From Bacteroidales bacterium UBA5349 (GTDB taxonomy: Bacteria; Bacteroidota; Bacteroidia; Bacteroidales; Tenuifilaceae): DNA of 64,000 bases. Below are positions 16,802-23,379 of the stretch, piece by piece. Within the stretch, counting starts at the first letter, position 1; the number at the start of each line of letters is the position of its first letter. A program made the translations under genes and the position numbers. The stretch is from the NCBI GenBank assembly GCA_002410065.1, contig DHQB01000004.1, forward strand, positions 111,396 through 175,395. Direction: 5' to 3'. Under the pieces are notes generated by a model, which saw only the letters and a list, made by a program, of their open reading frames with translations, was not told where the DNA came from and ran no database searches.

Positions 16802-17574
16802 TGTTGACTTTGGTTTTTATAGCTGGAAATGGCTCTACTAACATCAGACATAGCAAAGTTGTACTTTTTTCGCAAGCGCCCTAACCGTTGAGAGGTTAAG
16901 TTTTGTGGGATATTTAGTTCATTGCAGAGGTATGTGCTTGGGATATTGTACTTATCAGCAACATAATCCAAGGTATAAGTACCCTGCACCTCATACTCCT
17001 CTTCAATAGTTTGGTTTTTATGTTTATGAACCTTTTCTTCTTTATGCTTGGTTTCTTTGTCCCGTTGCTCTTCGCGAGTAACAGCCTCATCGCTAATTTC
17101 GGGGGATGGAGTTAGTTCTTGCTCGCCTATTAATGGCGAAGTATTATTTGTTCTATTCCTGAAATTATGCTCATGGTAAACCTGCGTGGGTGTAATAAGA
17201 AAGGCAAAGACGAAAAGTAGAGTTGCTAACACTGTAATTATGGTGCTAAAGGCAATCCTGCCAATTCTATTCGGAATAAGTCTTCTGAGAAGGCACAATA
17301 TCATACTCCAATGGAATATTACATGAAGGACAAGGAAAAAGATGAATACAAGGCTAATGATAAGATGAATGGTTCCCCATTCATGTCTATCTAATCCCCA
17401 TAAAAGAAGGTTTATACCATCTCCGTAGATTAAGTTTCGGCTTTCGCCCGAAATAAGAACGTACTTAATGAGTAGTCCAATACCTGCCATTGCAGCTAGG
17501 AGTAGGAATAGGACAAAATCGATGCAAAGGTTAAGTTTGGCTTTGTCCTTTAGAATTGATTTTTTTGTGTTCAT
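16798..17574 (-). CDS. DUF4405 membrane protein with C-terminal LGRLRK domain
   Basis: The 258-residue protein begins with four membrane spans in a cytochrome b561-like arrangement. Histidines sit in or near the second and third spans (LDRHEWGTIHLIISLVF and VLHVIFHWSMI), positions that could ligate heme. A charged, Lys/Glu/His-rich linker (about residues 150-200) leads to a small helical domain, YTLDYVADKYNIPSTYLC...LGRLRKKYNFAMSDV. The same small domain is found at the end of several anaerobe redox proteins. A membrane redox role is plausible but unproven. It starts seven bases after peptide deformylase and overlaps the DUF169 gene by four bases. Confidence 0.7.
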   Translation of the reverse strand: MNTKKSILKDKAKLNLCIDFVLFLLLAAMAGIGLLIKYVLISGESRNLIYGDGINLLLWGLDRHEWGTIHLIISLVFIFFLVLHVIFHWSMILCLLRRLIPNRIGRIAFSTIITVLATLLFVFAFLITPTQVYHEHNFRNRTNNTSPLIGEQELTPSPEISDEAVTREEQRDKETKHKEEKVHKHKNQTIEEEYEVQGTYTLDYVADKYNIPSTYLCNELNIPQNLTSQRLGRLRKKYNFAMSDVSRAISSYKNQSQQ

Positions 17575-17581
17575 GGTAAAT

Positions 17582-18106
17582 TCATTTAATGGCAGCTCGT
17601 GCTATTCTTCTAAGTTTACTATCCAGCATTCTTCGTTTAAGTGGACTTAACCTATCAACAAAGAGAGTTCCCTCAAGGTGATCGTACTCATGCTGAAATA
17701 TTCGGGCTTCAATACCCGATATTTCCCTTTCAATAGGTTCGAATATTTCATTGTAGTACTTTACGACTATTTTATCTGGGCGAGCAATATCTTCAAAAAT
17801 ATCGGGTATGCTCAAGCATCCTTCTTTAAACCAATTATCATTTTTGCTTACAAAAAGGATTGTTGGATTAATAATTAGGTATTTAAACCTTTCAAAACTA
17901 TCCTCTTTGTCGGCCGCAGGGTTGGAGTCCATTATAAATGCCCGTTTAAGTAATCCAATTTGGGGTGCGGCAAGGCCAATTCCACCCTCCTTAGCCAATG
18001 TATCGAAAAGATTAGTTGATAAGCCTTGAATGTCTTCGTCACCTTTAACTAGCGTAGAATGCTTCCGTAGCACATTCGAACCGTATTTTTCAATCTTAAT
18101 GAGCAT
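17582..18106 (-). CDS. def: peptide deformylase
   Basis: Deformylase removes the N-formyl group from nascent proteins using Fe2+ (or Ni/Co). All three family motifs are intact: GGIGLAAPQIG (about residues 41-51), EGCLSIPD with ligand C97, and IFQHEYDHLEG with H139, E140 and H143. Length is 174 residues. The usual partner fmt is not adjacent; instead def heads a tightly packed set def-DUF4405-DUF169-cobO inside the iron-sulfur locus. Whether it is the cell's only deformylase or a second copy dedicated to this locus cannot be told from the window. Confidence 0.95.
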   Translation of the reverse strand: MLIKIEKYGSNVLRKHSTLVKGDEDIQGLSTNLFDTLAKEGGIGLAAPQIGLLKRAFIMDSNPAADKEDSFERFKYLIINPTILFVSKNDNWFKEGCLSIPDIFEDIARPDKIVVKYYNEIFEPIEREISGIEARIFQHEYDHLEGTLFVDRLSPLKRRMLDSKLRRIARAAIK

Positions 18107-18131
18107 AGTTTATCGGTTTTTTGCGAGTAAA

Positions 18132-18168
18132 AATGTTTTCGAGCCAAACGTGAACTCTTCAAAACATT
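18132..18168. other. intergenic inverted repeat before def
   Basis: AATGTTTT (18132-18139) and AAAACATT (18161-18168) form an 8-bp inverted repeat in the 77-base gap between the ferredoxin-MinD gene and def. It lacks a T-tract, so it may be an operator or an RNA-processing hairpin rather than a terminator. Confidence 0.35.
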
Positions 18169-18183
18169 AATAACCAAAGGCTA

Positions 18184-19053
18184 TCATGCTTGAGGGGCGT
18201 TTATTCTACTCCAAATTAGCTTTAACTCTTTGCTTATTGCCGATTCGGGAGCCCACTCTAAAACGCTTTTGCAATTAACCATTGCATCTACAAATACTGG
18301 TTCAAAGGGTAACTTGCCTGCTATATCAATCCCTAAATTGGCGCATCTTTTCTCTATTTGTAAAGACATGTCGGGGTTTAGGTCAAACTTATTGATTAGA
18401 ACCCAGGCTTTTAGGTTAAATTTGGTTACAAGTTCAAGAGTTCTTTCCAAATCGTGCAATCCCGATAGGGTTGGCTCCGTAACAACCAAAACATTGTTAA
18501 CCCCTGTAATTGATGATATTGCTGCGCAGCCTATACCCGGAGGCCCATCAATAATGATATTGTTTAACCCATTGCTCTTGGCAATAGCTTTGACTTTTGC
18601 GCGAACCATGTTAACTAATTTCCCCGAGTTTTCTTCACCAGGAGCAAGTCGGCCGTAAACCATTTTACCGTTTCGGAACGTGCCCGAGTACATCCGACTT
18701 TTGTCGTTATCAACCATGGTTATTGCCTCACATGGGCAAACCCTAGAGCAAAGTTGGCAACCATCGCATGTGGTTTCCGATATCTCAATCCGATTATTAA
18801 CAAAGTGTATGGCATCAAAGCGGCAGTAATCTTTACAGATACCACAATTTGTGCAAATTGTGTAATCAATTATGGCAGTTTGACCTGCAATATATACTTC
18901 TTCCTCTTCGTGAGTTGGATTAAAGATTATGTGTAGGTTAGCTGCATCCACATCACAATCGGCAAGTAAAACGTTCTTTTCTAACGTTGCAAATGCTGCA
19001 CTTATGCTGCTTTTTCCGGTTCCTCCTTTACCGCTAATTATTGCTAACTCCAT
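18184..19053 (-). CDS. MinD-type P-loop ATPase with inserted ferredoxin domain (copy 1)
   Basis: The 289-residue protein is a SIMIBI ATPase (COG1149) with Walker A SGKGGTGKSS at residues 7-16 and a two-[4Fe-4S] ferredoxin domain inserted after the first strands. Cluster ligands are C67, C70, C73, C77 and C96, C99, C102, C106. The switch region NNIIIDGPPGIGCAAISS follows, with a cysteine inside it. Proteins of this kind occur in pairs in anaerobes, for example in the orange-protein locus of Desulfovibrio, where they are linked to assembly of a Mo-Cu-S cofactor. Its start overlaps the end of the paralogous upstream gene by 20 bases, so the two are probably made together and may form a heterodimer. 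Confidence 0.88.
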   Translation of the reverse strand: MELAIISGKGGTGKSSISAAFATLEKNVLLADCDVDAANLHIIFNPTHEEEEVYIAGQTAIIDYTICTNCGICKDYCRFDAIHFVNNRIEISETTCDGCQLCSRVCPCEAITMVDNDKSRMYSGTFRNGKMVYGRLAPGEENSGKLVNMVRAKVKAIAKSNGLNNIIIDGPPGIGCAAISSITGVNNVLVVTEPTLSGLHDLERTLELVTKFNLKAWVLINKFDLNPDMSLQIEKRCANLGIDIAGKLPFEPVFVDAMVNCKSVLEWAPESAISKELKLIWSRINAPQA

Positions 19054-19918
19054 ATTTCTGATTTATTTCATTGAATATTTTAAGTAGTTGTTCTTGCAGT
19101 TCGGGTTTCGATTCTGCAACAATTTCACCTTTTGAGTAGCTTGCTGCAATCTCTTTGTCAAACGGAATCTCCAATAGTAGAGGGATACCATTCTCTTTTA
19201 GGTATTGATGTACTTTATCGTCGCCCAGACCTGCACGGTTTATAACAACCCCATAGGGTTTGTTCATGGTTTTAATTATTTCAACCGATTGTTTCAAATC
19301 GCTTAAACCAAAAGGGGTAGGCTCAGTAACTAGCAATACGTAATCCGCCTTATTAACGGTTTGTATAAAAGAGCATGAGGTACCCGGAGGAGAATCGAAG
19401 AGGACAATATGGTTGTTTCCCGCTTCATTAATTCCTCTTTTAATTATTGGTATTGGCGAATACACACCTACGCGCATCCTAGTTTCAATAATGTTTGTTT
19501 TATCGGTTATGCTAAAGGTATTTACTTTGCCAAGGGAAACATCCTTCTCGGTAATTGCTCCAAATTCGCAAGCATAGGTACATGCACCGCAGCCGTGGCA
19601 TAAATCTTCCATCACCTTAATTATTTTTGATGGCGGAATAATGAAAATTGCTTTATAACTGCAATATTCGTGGCACTTAACGCAGAATGTACATTTCGAC
19701 TCATCAATTATTGGAACCCGTATGGTAACATCAATAGTGTTTTGGTGAGTTCCTGAAAAAAAGATAGTGTCATTTGGTTCTTCAGCATCACAATCCACAA
19801 GTGTTACCTCATGGTTATTCTTCTGAAGCGTATAGAAAAGGTTTGTTGATAAAAGCGTTTTTCCAGTGCCACCTTTGCCGCTAGCAATAGCAATTTTTAT
19901 TGGTTTAATGTTAGTCAT
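19034..19918 (-). CDS. MinD-type P-loop ATPase with inserted ferredoxin domain (copy 2)
   Basis: This 294-residue paralogue of the downstream gene has Walker A SGKGGTGKTL (residues 13-22) and ferredoxin ligands C76, C79, C82, C86 and C107, C110, C113, C117. The catalytic region HIVLFDSPPGTSCSF differs slightly from copy 1 (DGPPGIGC). In both, a cysteine follows the PPG motif and could bind a metal or cluster at the dimer interface. It overlaps the CGGC-domain gene at its start by eight bases and copy 1 at its end by 20 bases, giving strict coupling. The pair is the hallmark of ORP-type loci. Confidence 0.88.
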   Translation of the reverse strand: MTNIKPIKIAIASGKGGTGKTLLSTNLFYTLQKNNHEVTLVDCDAEEPNDTIFFSGTHQNTIDVTIRVPIIDESKCTFCVKCHEYCSYKAIFIIPPSKIIKVMEDLCHGCGACTYACEFGAITEKDVSLGKVNTFSITDKTNIIETRMRVGVYSPIPIIKRGINEAGNNHIVLFDSPPGTSCSFIQTVNKADYVLLVTEPTPFGLSDLKQSVEIIKTMNKPYGVVINRAGLGDDKVHQYLKENGIPLLLEIPFDKEIAASYSKGEIVAESKPELQEQLLKIFNEINQKYGVSNN

Positions 19919-20354
19919 ACTTTAATCTTATTTCCTCATTGGCAAGAGTAGCCTTTATCGCTTCTTTAAAAAATGAGGAATTCCATGTATTTAAGTTAGT
20001 GTGAGTAGTAAAATACTTTTGAGGAATTGGGTGAGTTCCAAAAATTACCTCTAATCCGAATTTTTCAGGAATGAATTCAGAGAATTGTTTTAGCCTAGGG
20101 CAGGGGGGATAGCCTACAAGTAATCCTGTGGCTAGATGTACGTGGGTTACTCCATTTTTTTTCATTTCTTCAGGAGCGTATTCAATGTTTCCACCAGGGC
20201 ATCCGCCACATGTAGTATATCCAGCAAGTTCAACATCCATCCCCTTGTATCTGGCAAAAGCCCCTTCGCGGTTTTGAATTGAACACAAACATTTTCCGCC
20301 AGCACAGGTGTGATAGCGATCGCAAATGATAATTCCAATTTTAACTTTTTGCAT
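19911..20354 (-). CDS. CGGC domain-containing protein
   Basis: The 147-residue protein has the CGGC motif at residues 49-52 (GYTTCGGCPGGN), preceded by a cysteine-rich N-terminus (C11, C17, C22, C24) and followed by HLATGLLVGYPPCPRL. CGGC proteins are predicted metal-binding proteins of anaerobes with no assigned reaction. Eight or more cysteines could hold a cluster or metal ion. It overlaps the start of ferredoxin-MinD copy 2 by eight bases, which ties it to the ATPase pair. The first cysteines, GIIICDRYHTCAGGKC, are also typical of the family. Confidence 0.85.
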   Translation of the reverse strand: MQKVKIGIIICDRYHTCAGGKCLCSIQNREGAFARYKGMDVELAGYTTCGGCPGGNIEYAPEEMKKNGVTHVHLATGLLVGYPPCPRLKQFSEFIPEKFGLEVIFGTHPIPQKYFTTHTNLNTWNSSFFKEAIKATLANEEIRLKYD

Positions 20355-20390
20355 GGTGTATTTTCAAGGAATAAAAAGATTATGATCTCT

Positions 20391-21233
20391 CTAACTGAAA
20401 TTATGCACAACAAAATCACCCTTTTTTACCCCAAGTGTTTCAGCAATTAAATCGCACTTTACCATTAGTAAAAAGAATATTCTAGGATCGTTATTATCCA
20501 ATAACCCTTCCATGTTGCCTTGTCCTTTGGATATTATTAGATCTGCCGAGTTGTAAATCCTCAAAAACTCATCGCTGCAACGTTCCAAAATGGTTGATGG
20601 CGCATCGTAGCCATTGGATATCACATCGGCTGCATAATGCATTCCTATCTGAATAGAATCATCGATGGTTACATCGTTGAGCACTGGTCCACCCTTAACT
20701 GCATAGGTAATATTCCCATGCATTATGGTTTCAATAAACAGTCTATCAAAAACAATCTCTCCAGCATTATCACCTAGATACAGAACTTGTTCTGCATTAA
20801 GTAATTGTTGCTTAAGTTCTTTTGATTTATCAATTGCAAAACTGCTATCTAAAACACTATTAATGGTTTTATGTATATCAAAATCTGAATTAGCTCCGTA
20901 ATCCATTATGTTTCCGGCAATGGCTAATCTGAGTGCCAAATTAAACGGATTATTAGATTCAATTACCCTTGGTTTCCACTTATCGTATAACTCCAGTGCA
21001 ACCCTATTGTTATCCTCTTTCTCATCGCTAAACGGATCATCTACACCAATTAATCTACAGAAGGTTTTATTGAGATTGCGTTGAATTTCTGGAGCAAAAT
21101 TGGTGTAGTTCCCATTGATAACATGGTCGAAAAATGAGAGGAAGAACCTTTGATCTCTCTCATTTACGTTAAATTTTTCAAAAAGGCGCTTATAGGTCTT
21201 CAGAAAACATTTAACGCACCTCTCATCAACCAT
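20391..21233 (-). CDS. DUF89 family protein (ARMT1-like, COG1578)
   Basis: DUF89 proteins are metal-dependent (Co2+, Mn2+, Ni2+) phosphatases that remove damaged or unwanted sugar phosphates; some bacterial members are fused or linked to cofactor pathways. Seen here are an N-terminal CVKC pair, YLGDNAGEIVFDRL (metal and phosphate site), a central AVKGGPVLNDVT and the terminal LIISKGQGNMEGL, all diagnostic. I chose the ATG at 21233 because COG1578 proteins start just before the CxxC; an ATG 24 bases upstream (21257) would overlap the NifX-like gene by 13 bases and is possible. The product is 280 residues. Its substrate in this locus is unknown. Confidence 0.82.
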   Translation of the reverse strand: MVDERCVKCFLKTYKRLFEKFNVNERDQRFFLSFFDHVINGNYTNFAPEIQRNLNKTFCRLIGVDDPFSDEKEDNNRVALELYDKWKPRVIESNNPFNLALRLAIAGNIMDYGANSDFDIHKTINSVLDSSFAIDKSKELKQQLLNAEQVLYLGDNAGEIVFDRLFIETIMHGNITYAVKGGPVLNDVTIDDSIQIGMHYAADVISNGYDAPSTILERCSDEFLRIYNSADLIISKGQGNMEGLLDNNDPRIFFLLMVKCDLIAETLGVKKGDFVVHNFS

Positions 21234-21244
21234 AATGCTATTGT

Positions 21245-21613
21245 TTAATGGCTGCAACCGTGACTGCGGTTCTCGTCGTGGTTACAGTAGTTCGCGCTTA
21301 GTTCCAGTTTGTTTTCAATAAAACTGGTTACTATTTCCTTAGGGTTAATCATTGGAGCTCCAATAAAAACGTTGATATTTTGCTCATGGAACAGATCAAT
21401 CGCTTTCTGCCCCATTCCGCCAGCAATTACGTCGGTTGCACCAAGTTGAGCAACCCAGCGTGGGTACAATCCGGGTACGTGCTCTGGGGGAGTATGCTCT
21501 TTGATATCTGTAATTTCTCCATTAACTACTTTTACAACAGCAAAAGTTTGGCAATGGCCAAAGTGTGCGCAAAGAATTCCATTTTCTAACGGAATAGCAA
21601 TTGTTTTATTCAT
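21245..21613 (-). CDS. NifX/NifB-type dinitrogenase iron-molybdenum cofactor-binding fold (COG1433), copy 1
   Basis: The 122-residue protein is a single NifX-like domain: IAIPLENGILCAHFGHCQTFAVV at the N-terminus and DVIAGGMGQKAIDLF in the middle. These proteins bind or carry Mo-Fe or Mo-Cu sulfide clusters; the orange protein of Desulfovibrio belongs to this family. This copy has a His/Cys-rich tail (NYCNHDENRSHGCSH) that could bind an extra metal. It lies in the same strand cluster between the DUF5320-like peptide genes and DUF89. No nitrogenase structural genes are present, so nitrogen fixation is not implied. Confidence 0.85.
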   Translation of the reverse strand: MNKTIAIPLENGILCAHFGHCQTFAVVKVVNGEITDIKEHTPPEHVPGLYPRWVAQLGATDVIAGGMGQKAIDLFHEQNINVFIGAPMINPKEIVTSFIENKLELSANYCNHDENRSHGCSH

Positions 21614-21694
21614 ATAAAATTATTTGTTAGTTAATCCTGCATAGGTCTAAACTATTATGTTGTGCCTTGAGCCTTTGCAAGAAATGATTAATAA

Positions 21695-21916
21695 TTAGAA
21701 ACCACCTCTAAATCTGTTCTGCATACCAAATCCGCGATTAAAGCCACGACCACAACCCCTTCGACCAAAGCCAAAGCCTCTACCGAAGTTATTCGTCTGT
21801 GTCTCTTCATCTGCGATTTGTGATTTTTGGTTTACACCAAAATTGGTGCATTTTCCCATTCTGCGGCCAGTCATTGGACCCTGTCCGGCTGGCCCTTTTT
21901 GATTAAAACCTGGCAT
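21695..21916 (-). CDS. small DUF5320-type Gly/Arg/Phe-rich peptide
   Basis: The 73-residue protein begins MPGFNQKGPAGQGPMTGRRM, the hallmark of DUF5320, a family of tiny proteins encoded next to NifX/MinD genes in anaerobes. The C-terminal half is a low-complexity run of Gly, Phe and Arg with one cysteine (RRGCGRGFNRGF). Function is unknown. Its start has a strong Shine-Dalgarno site only four bases upstream, which suggests high translation. A second gene of the same kind lies at 22033-22212. Confidence 0.75.
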   Translation of the reverse strand: MPGFNQKGPAGQGPMTGRRMGKCTNFGVNQKSQIADEETQTNNFGRGFGFGRRGCGRGFNRGFGMQNRFRGGF

Positions 21917-21919
21917 AAT

Positions 21920-21927
21920 ACCTCCTC
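21920..21927 (-). promoter_or_regulatory. strong Shine-Dalgarno site of the DUF5320-type gene
   Basis: GAGGAGGT on the minus strand is separated by about three to four bases from the ATG at 21916. It is nearly fully complementary to the 16S rRNA end and unusual in this window. Confidence 0.7.
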
Positions 21928-22032
21928 TTTAATGATTAATAGATTGTGTTAAGTTGTAAATGGCAATAAATATTTTAATTAAAAGCCTTGTTAAGTACTT
22001 ACGCTCAACTTGCAATATTTAGTAGTGGTATG

Positions 22033-22212
22033 TTATTCTCCACTCCTTAAGCGCTTGCCAAGTCCCTTGCCACATCCAACTTTGCGTTTTTTACCCATAC
22101 CTTTTCCCAGCTTACTCAATTTATCTTCTTCAGCTGTTTGACTGCATTCGCCCAAACGGCGACCAGTTTTAGCACCCTTTCCTTCGGGCCCTGTTCCATC
22201 GAGCTGAGGCAT
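22033..22212 (-). CDS. small DUF5320-like peptide, second copy (59 residues)
   Basis: An ATG at 22212 opens a 59-codon frame ending at TAA 22033-22035. The N-terminus MPQLDGTGPEGKGAKTGRRL is clearly homologous to the other small protein (same GPxGxGxxTGRR spacing), and it continues with GECSQTAEEDK and a basic Lys/Gly tail with one cysteine (RKVGCGKGLGKRL). The conserved start and the position between a NifX-like gene and the other DUF5320-type gene argue that it is real although very short. It starts 13 bases after the NifX-like copy 2 stop. Function is unknown. Confidence 0.75.
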   Translation of the reverse strand: MPQLDGTGPEGKGAKTGRRLGECSQTAEEDKLSKLGKGMGKKRKVGCGKGLGKRLRSGE

Positions 22213-22224
22213 ATTTTATTTGTT

Positions 22225-22542
22225 TTAATGGTTCAGCATTTCAATTACATCAGCTATTGTTTTGTTTTGATCTTTTACAACAATCATCTGTATTTTAAGG
22301 CTATCAACAAGCGATTTGATCTTCATTCCAAATTCACCCGACACTATTTTTTCTGCATTTCTTGAAGCAACTAGTTGCACTGATGCTGGCCCTGCGCCAT
22401 TCTCAGCCTCTTTGTTAGGGTTTGGAATAAACTCTACGGACTTGGTTTCTGTATCGTAAACAACAAAGTATGTGCAGCGTCCAAAACGTTCGTCAACTTT
22501 AGAGTCAAGGGTGTTTCCGGTGGATGTAATTGCAACTTTCAT
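22225..22542 (-). CDS. NifX/NifB-type cofactor-binding fold protein (COG1433), copy 2
   Basis: The 105-residue protein is a minimal COG1433 domain: MKVAITSTGNTLDSKVDERF, then GRCTYFVVYDTETKSVEFIPN, and NGAGPASVQLVASRNAEKIVSGEFG. This version resembles the orange-protein/SmbP type more closely than copy 1 does and lacks the His/Cys tail. It is expected to hold a metal-sulfide cluster noncovalently. It is the second gene of the cluster, 22 bases after the DUF134 gene, so it shares the promoter at 23156-23187. Confidence 0.85.
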   Translation of the reverse strand: MKVAITSTGNTLDSKVDERFGRCTYFVVYDTETKSVEFIPNPNKEAENGAGPASVQLVASRNAEKIVSGEFGMKIKSLVDSLKIQMIVVKDQNKTIADVIEMLNH

Positions 22543-22564
22543 TTTTTTTGATTTTATGTTAATT

Positions 22565-23131
22565 TTATTTTCTCTTCATCTGGGCATTGCACTTTGGGCA
22601 AATCTCTTGACTACAGGGGACTCTGAACTTGTGAGGCTTTTCGTACCCACAATCTATACAAATGCATACATCTTGGTCATCAACAAAATCAGTGTTACTC
22701 ATTATTTCAGCTTCAATATCAAAGCTTGATATTGAATTGTTTCCACATAGAGGACAGGATGATGTTTCAATTTCCCTAAAAGGGTTATTGAAGTAACATT
22801 TGCAGGTATGGCATTGGTGCCAATCACTATCAAAATATACTTTACCACCCTCAATGGATATTTGATGTCCTTCAACAAATGCTTTAGCAATTTTTTGTCG
22901 TACCCTTGCATATATCCTTGTAAAGGTTGGGCGCGATACGCCCATCATAACTGAAGCTTCATGGTGGGTGTACATATCGTAATCGCATAGACGAAGAGCC
23001 TCGTATTCTTCGAAAAGAAGTAGAATTGGTTCTTTATTCGACTGCCCTTCAACTTCACGACCATAAGGTTTAAATCCCTTTATTAGTGGAGGATTTAGTA
23101 CTTTTCTTAACTTTCTTACCCGTGGGGACAT
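22565..23131 (-). CDS. DUF134 family DNA-binding protein with C-terminal zinc ribbons
   Basis: Residues 1-105 form the DUF134 (COG1342) domain, beginning MSPRVRKLRKV and with a sigma-70 region 4-like helix-turn-helix (LFEEYEALRLCDYDMYTHHE, then ASVMMGVSRPTFTRIYARVR). Residues 105-188 add two cysteine clusters (CHTCKCYF...CPLCGN and CICIDCGY...CPKC), likely zinc ribbons or a metal/redox sensor. DUF134 genes are typically neighbours of NifX and MinD genes in anaerobes. Here it is the first gene of the locus and is preceded by a palindromic promoter, so it is the best candidate for the local, probably autoregulatory, transcription factor. The extended C-terminus makes it longer than most family members. 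Confidence 0.85.
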   Translation of the reverse strand: MSPRVRKLRKVLNPPLIKGFKPYGREVEGQSNKEPILLLFEEYEALRLCDYDMYTHHEASVMMGVSRPTFTRIYARVRQKIAKAFVEGHQISIEGGKVYFDSDWHQCHTCKCYFNNPFREIETSSCPLCGNNSISSFDIEAEIMSNTDFVDDQDVCICIDCGYEKPHKFRVPCSQEICPKCNAQMKRK

Positions 23132-23155
23132 GTTTGTATAATCAAATGTTCACTG

Positions 23156-23187
23156 CAAATGTAATGAACATATGTTCATTGTGCAAA
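23156..23187 (-). promoter_or_regulatory. predicted promoter of the DUF134 / iron-sulfur locus
   Basis: On the minus strand TTTG (23187-23184) is followed after exactly 20 bases by TACATTTG (23163-23156), a full match to the Bacteroidota TTTG-N19/20-TAnnTTTG consensus. Transcription would begin near 23149, about 18 bases before the ATG at 23131. It is the best promoter match in the window. Confidence 0.7.
23163..23180. promoter_or_regulatory. perfect 18-bp palindrome, probable operator
   Basis: AATGAACATATGTTCATT is a perfect palindrome that fills the spacer between the -33 and -7 elements of the DUF134 promoter. A third copy of the half-site ATGTTCA lies at 23147-23153, at the expected transcription start, 25 bases from the second one. 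A dimeric regulator bound here would block RNA polymerase. Confidence 0.65.
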
Positions 23188-23216
23188 CTAATTCATCAGA
23201 AAAATGAATTAGTTTG
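23184..23216. promoter_or_regulatory. 13-bp inverted repeat overlapping the -33 element
   Basis: CAAACTAATTCAT (23184-23196) and ATGAATTAGTTTG (23204-23216) are perfect inverted arms around a 7-base loop. One arm contains the -33 TTTG of the promoter. It could be a second operator or an upstream activator site. Confidence 0.6.
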
Positions 23217-23320
23217 AAATATTTTGAAAATATCTAAAAATGCGCAAAAATATTAATTGCAATTATTTAATAGAAGTCAATAAAAGGGAGGTCATTAGGA
23301 TATTAGTGATAAAAAAAGCA

Positions 23321-23352
23321 AAAGTCCAAGTTACTCGAGTAACTTGGACTTT
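23321..23352 (-). terminator. perfect 32-bp palindromic terminator
   Basis: AAAGTCCAAGTTACTC and its exact complement form a 16-bp stem without loop bases. On the minus strand it is followed by TTGCTTTTTTT, so it ends transcription of the DUF4465 gene at 23380-24105 and insulates the DUF134 promoter. Confidence 0.85.
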
Positions 23353-23379
23353 ACAGTCAAAAATATTTTTGTTGGAGTT

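Noticed and set aside
21245..22542. NifX/NifB-like proteins as evidence for nitrogen fixation
   Set aside because: No nifH, nifD or nifK genes and no NifB radical SAM domain are present; these are COG1433 carriers of the ORP type.
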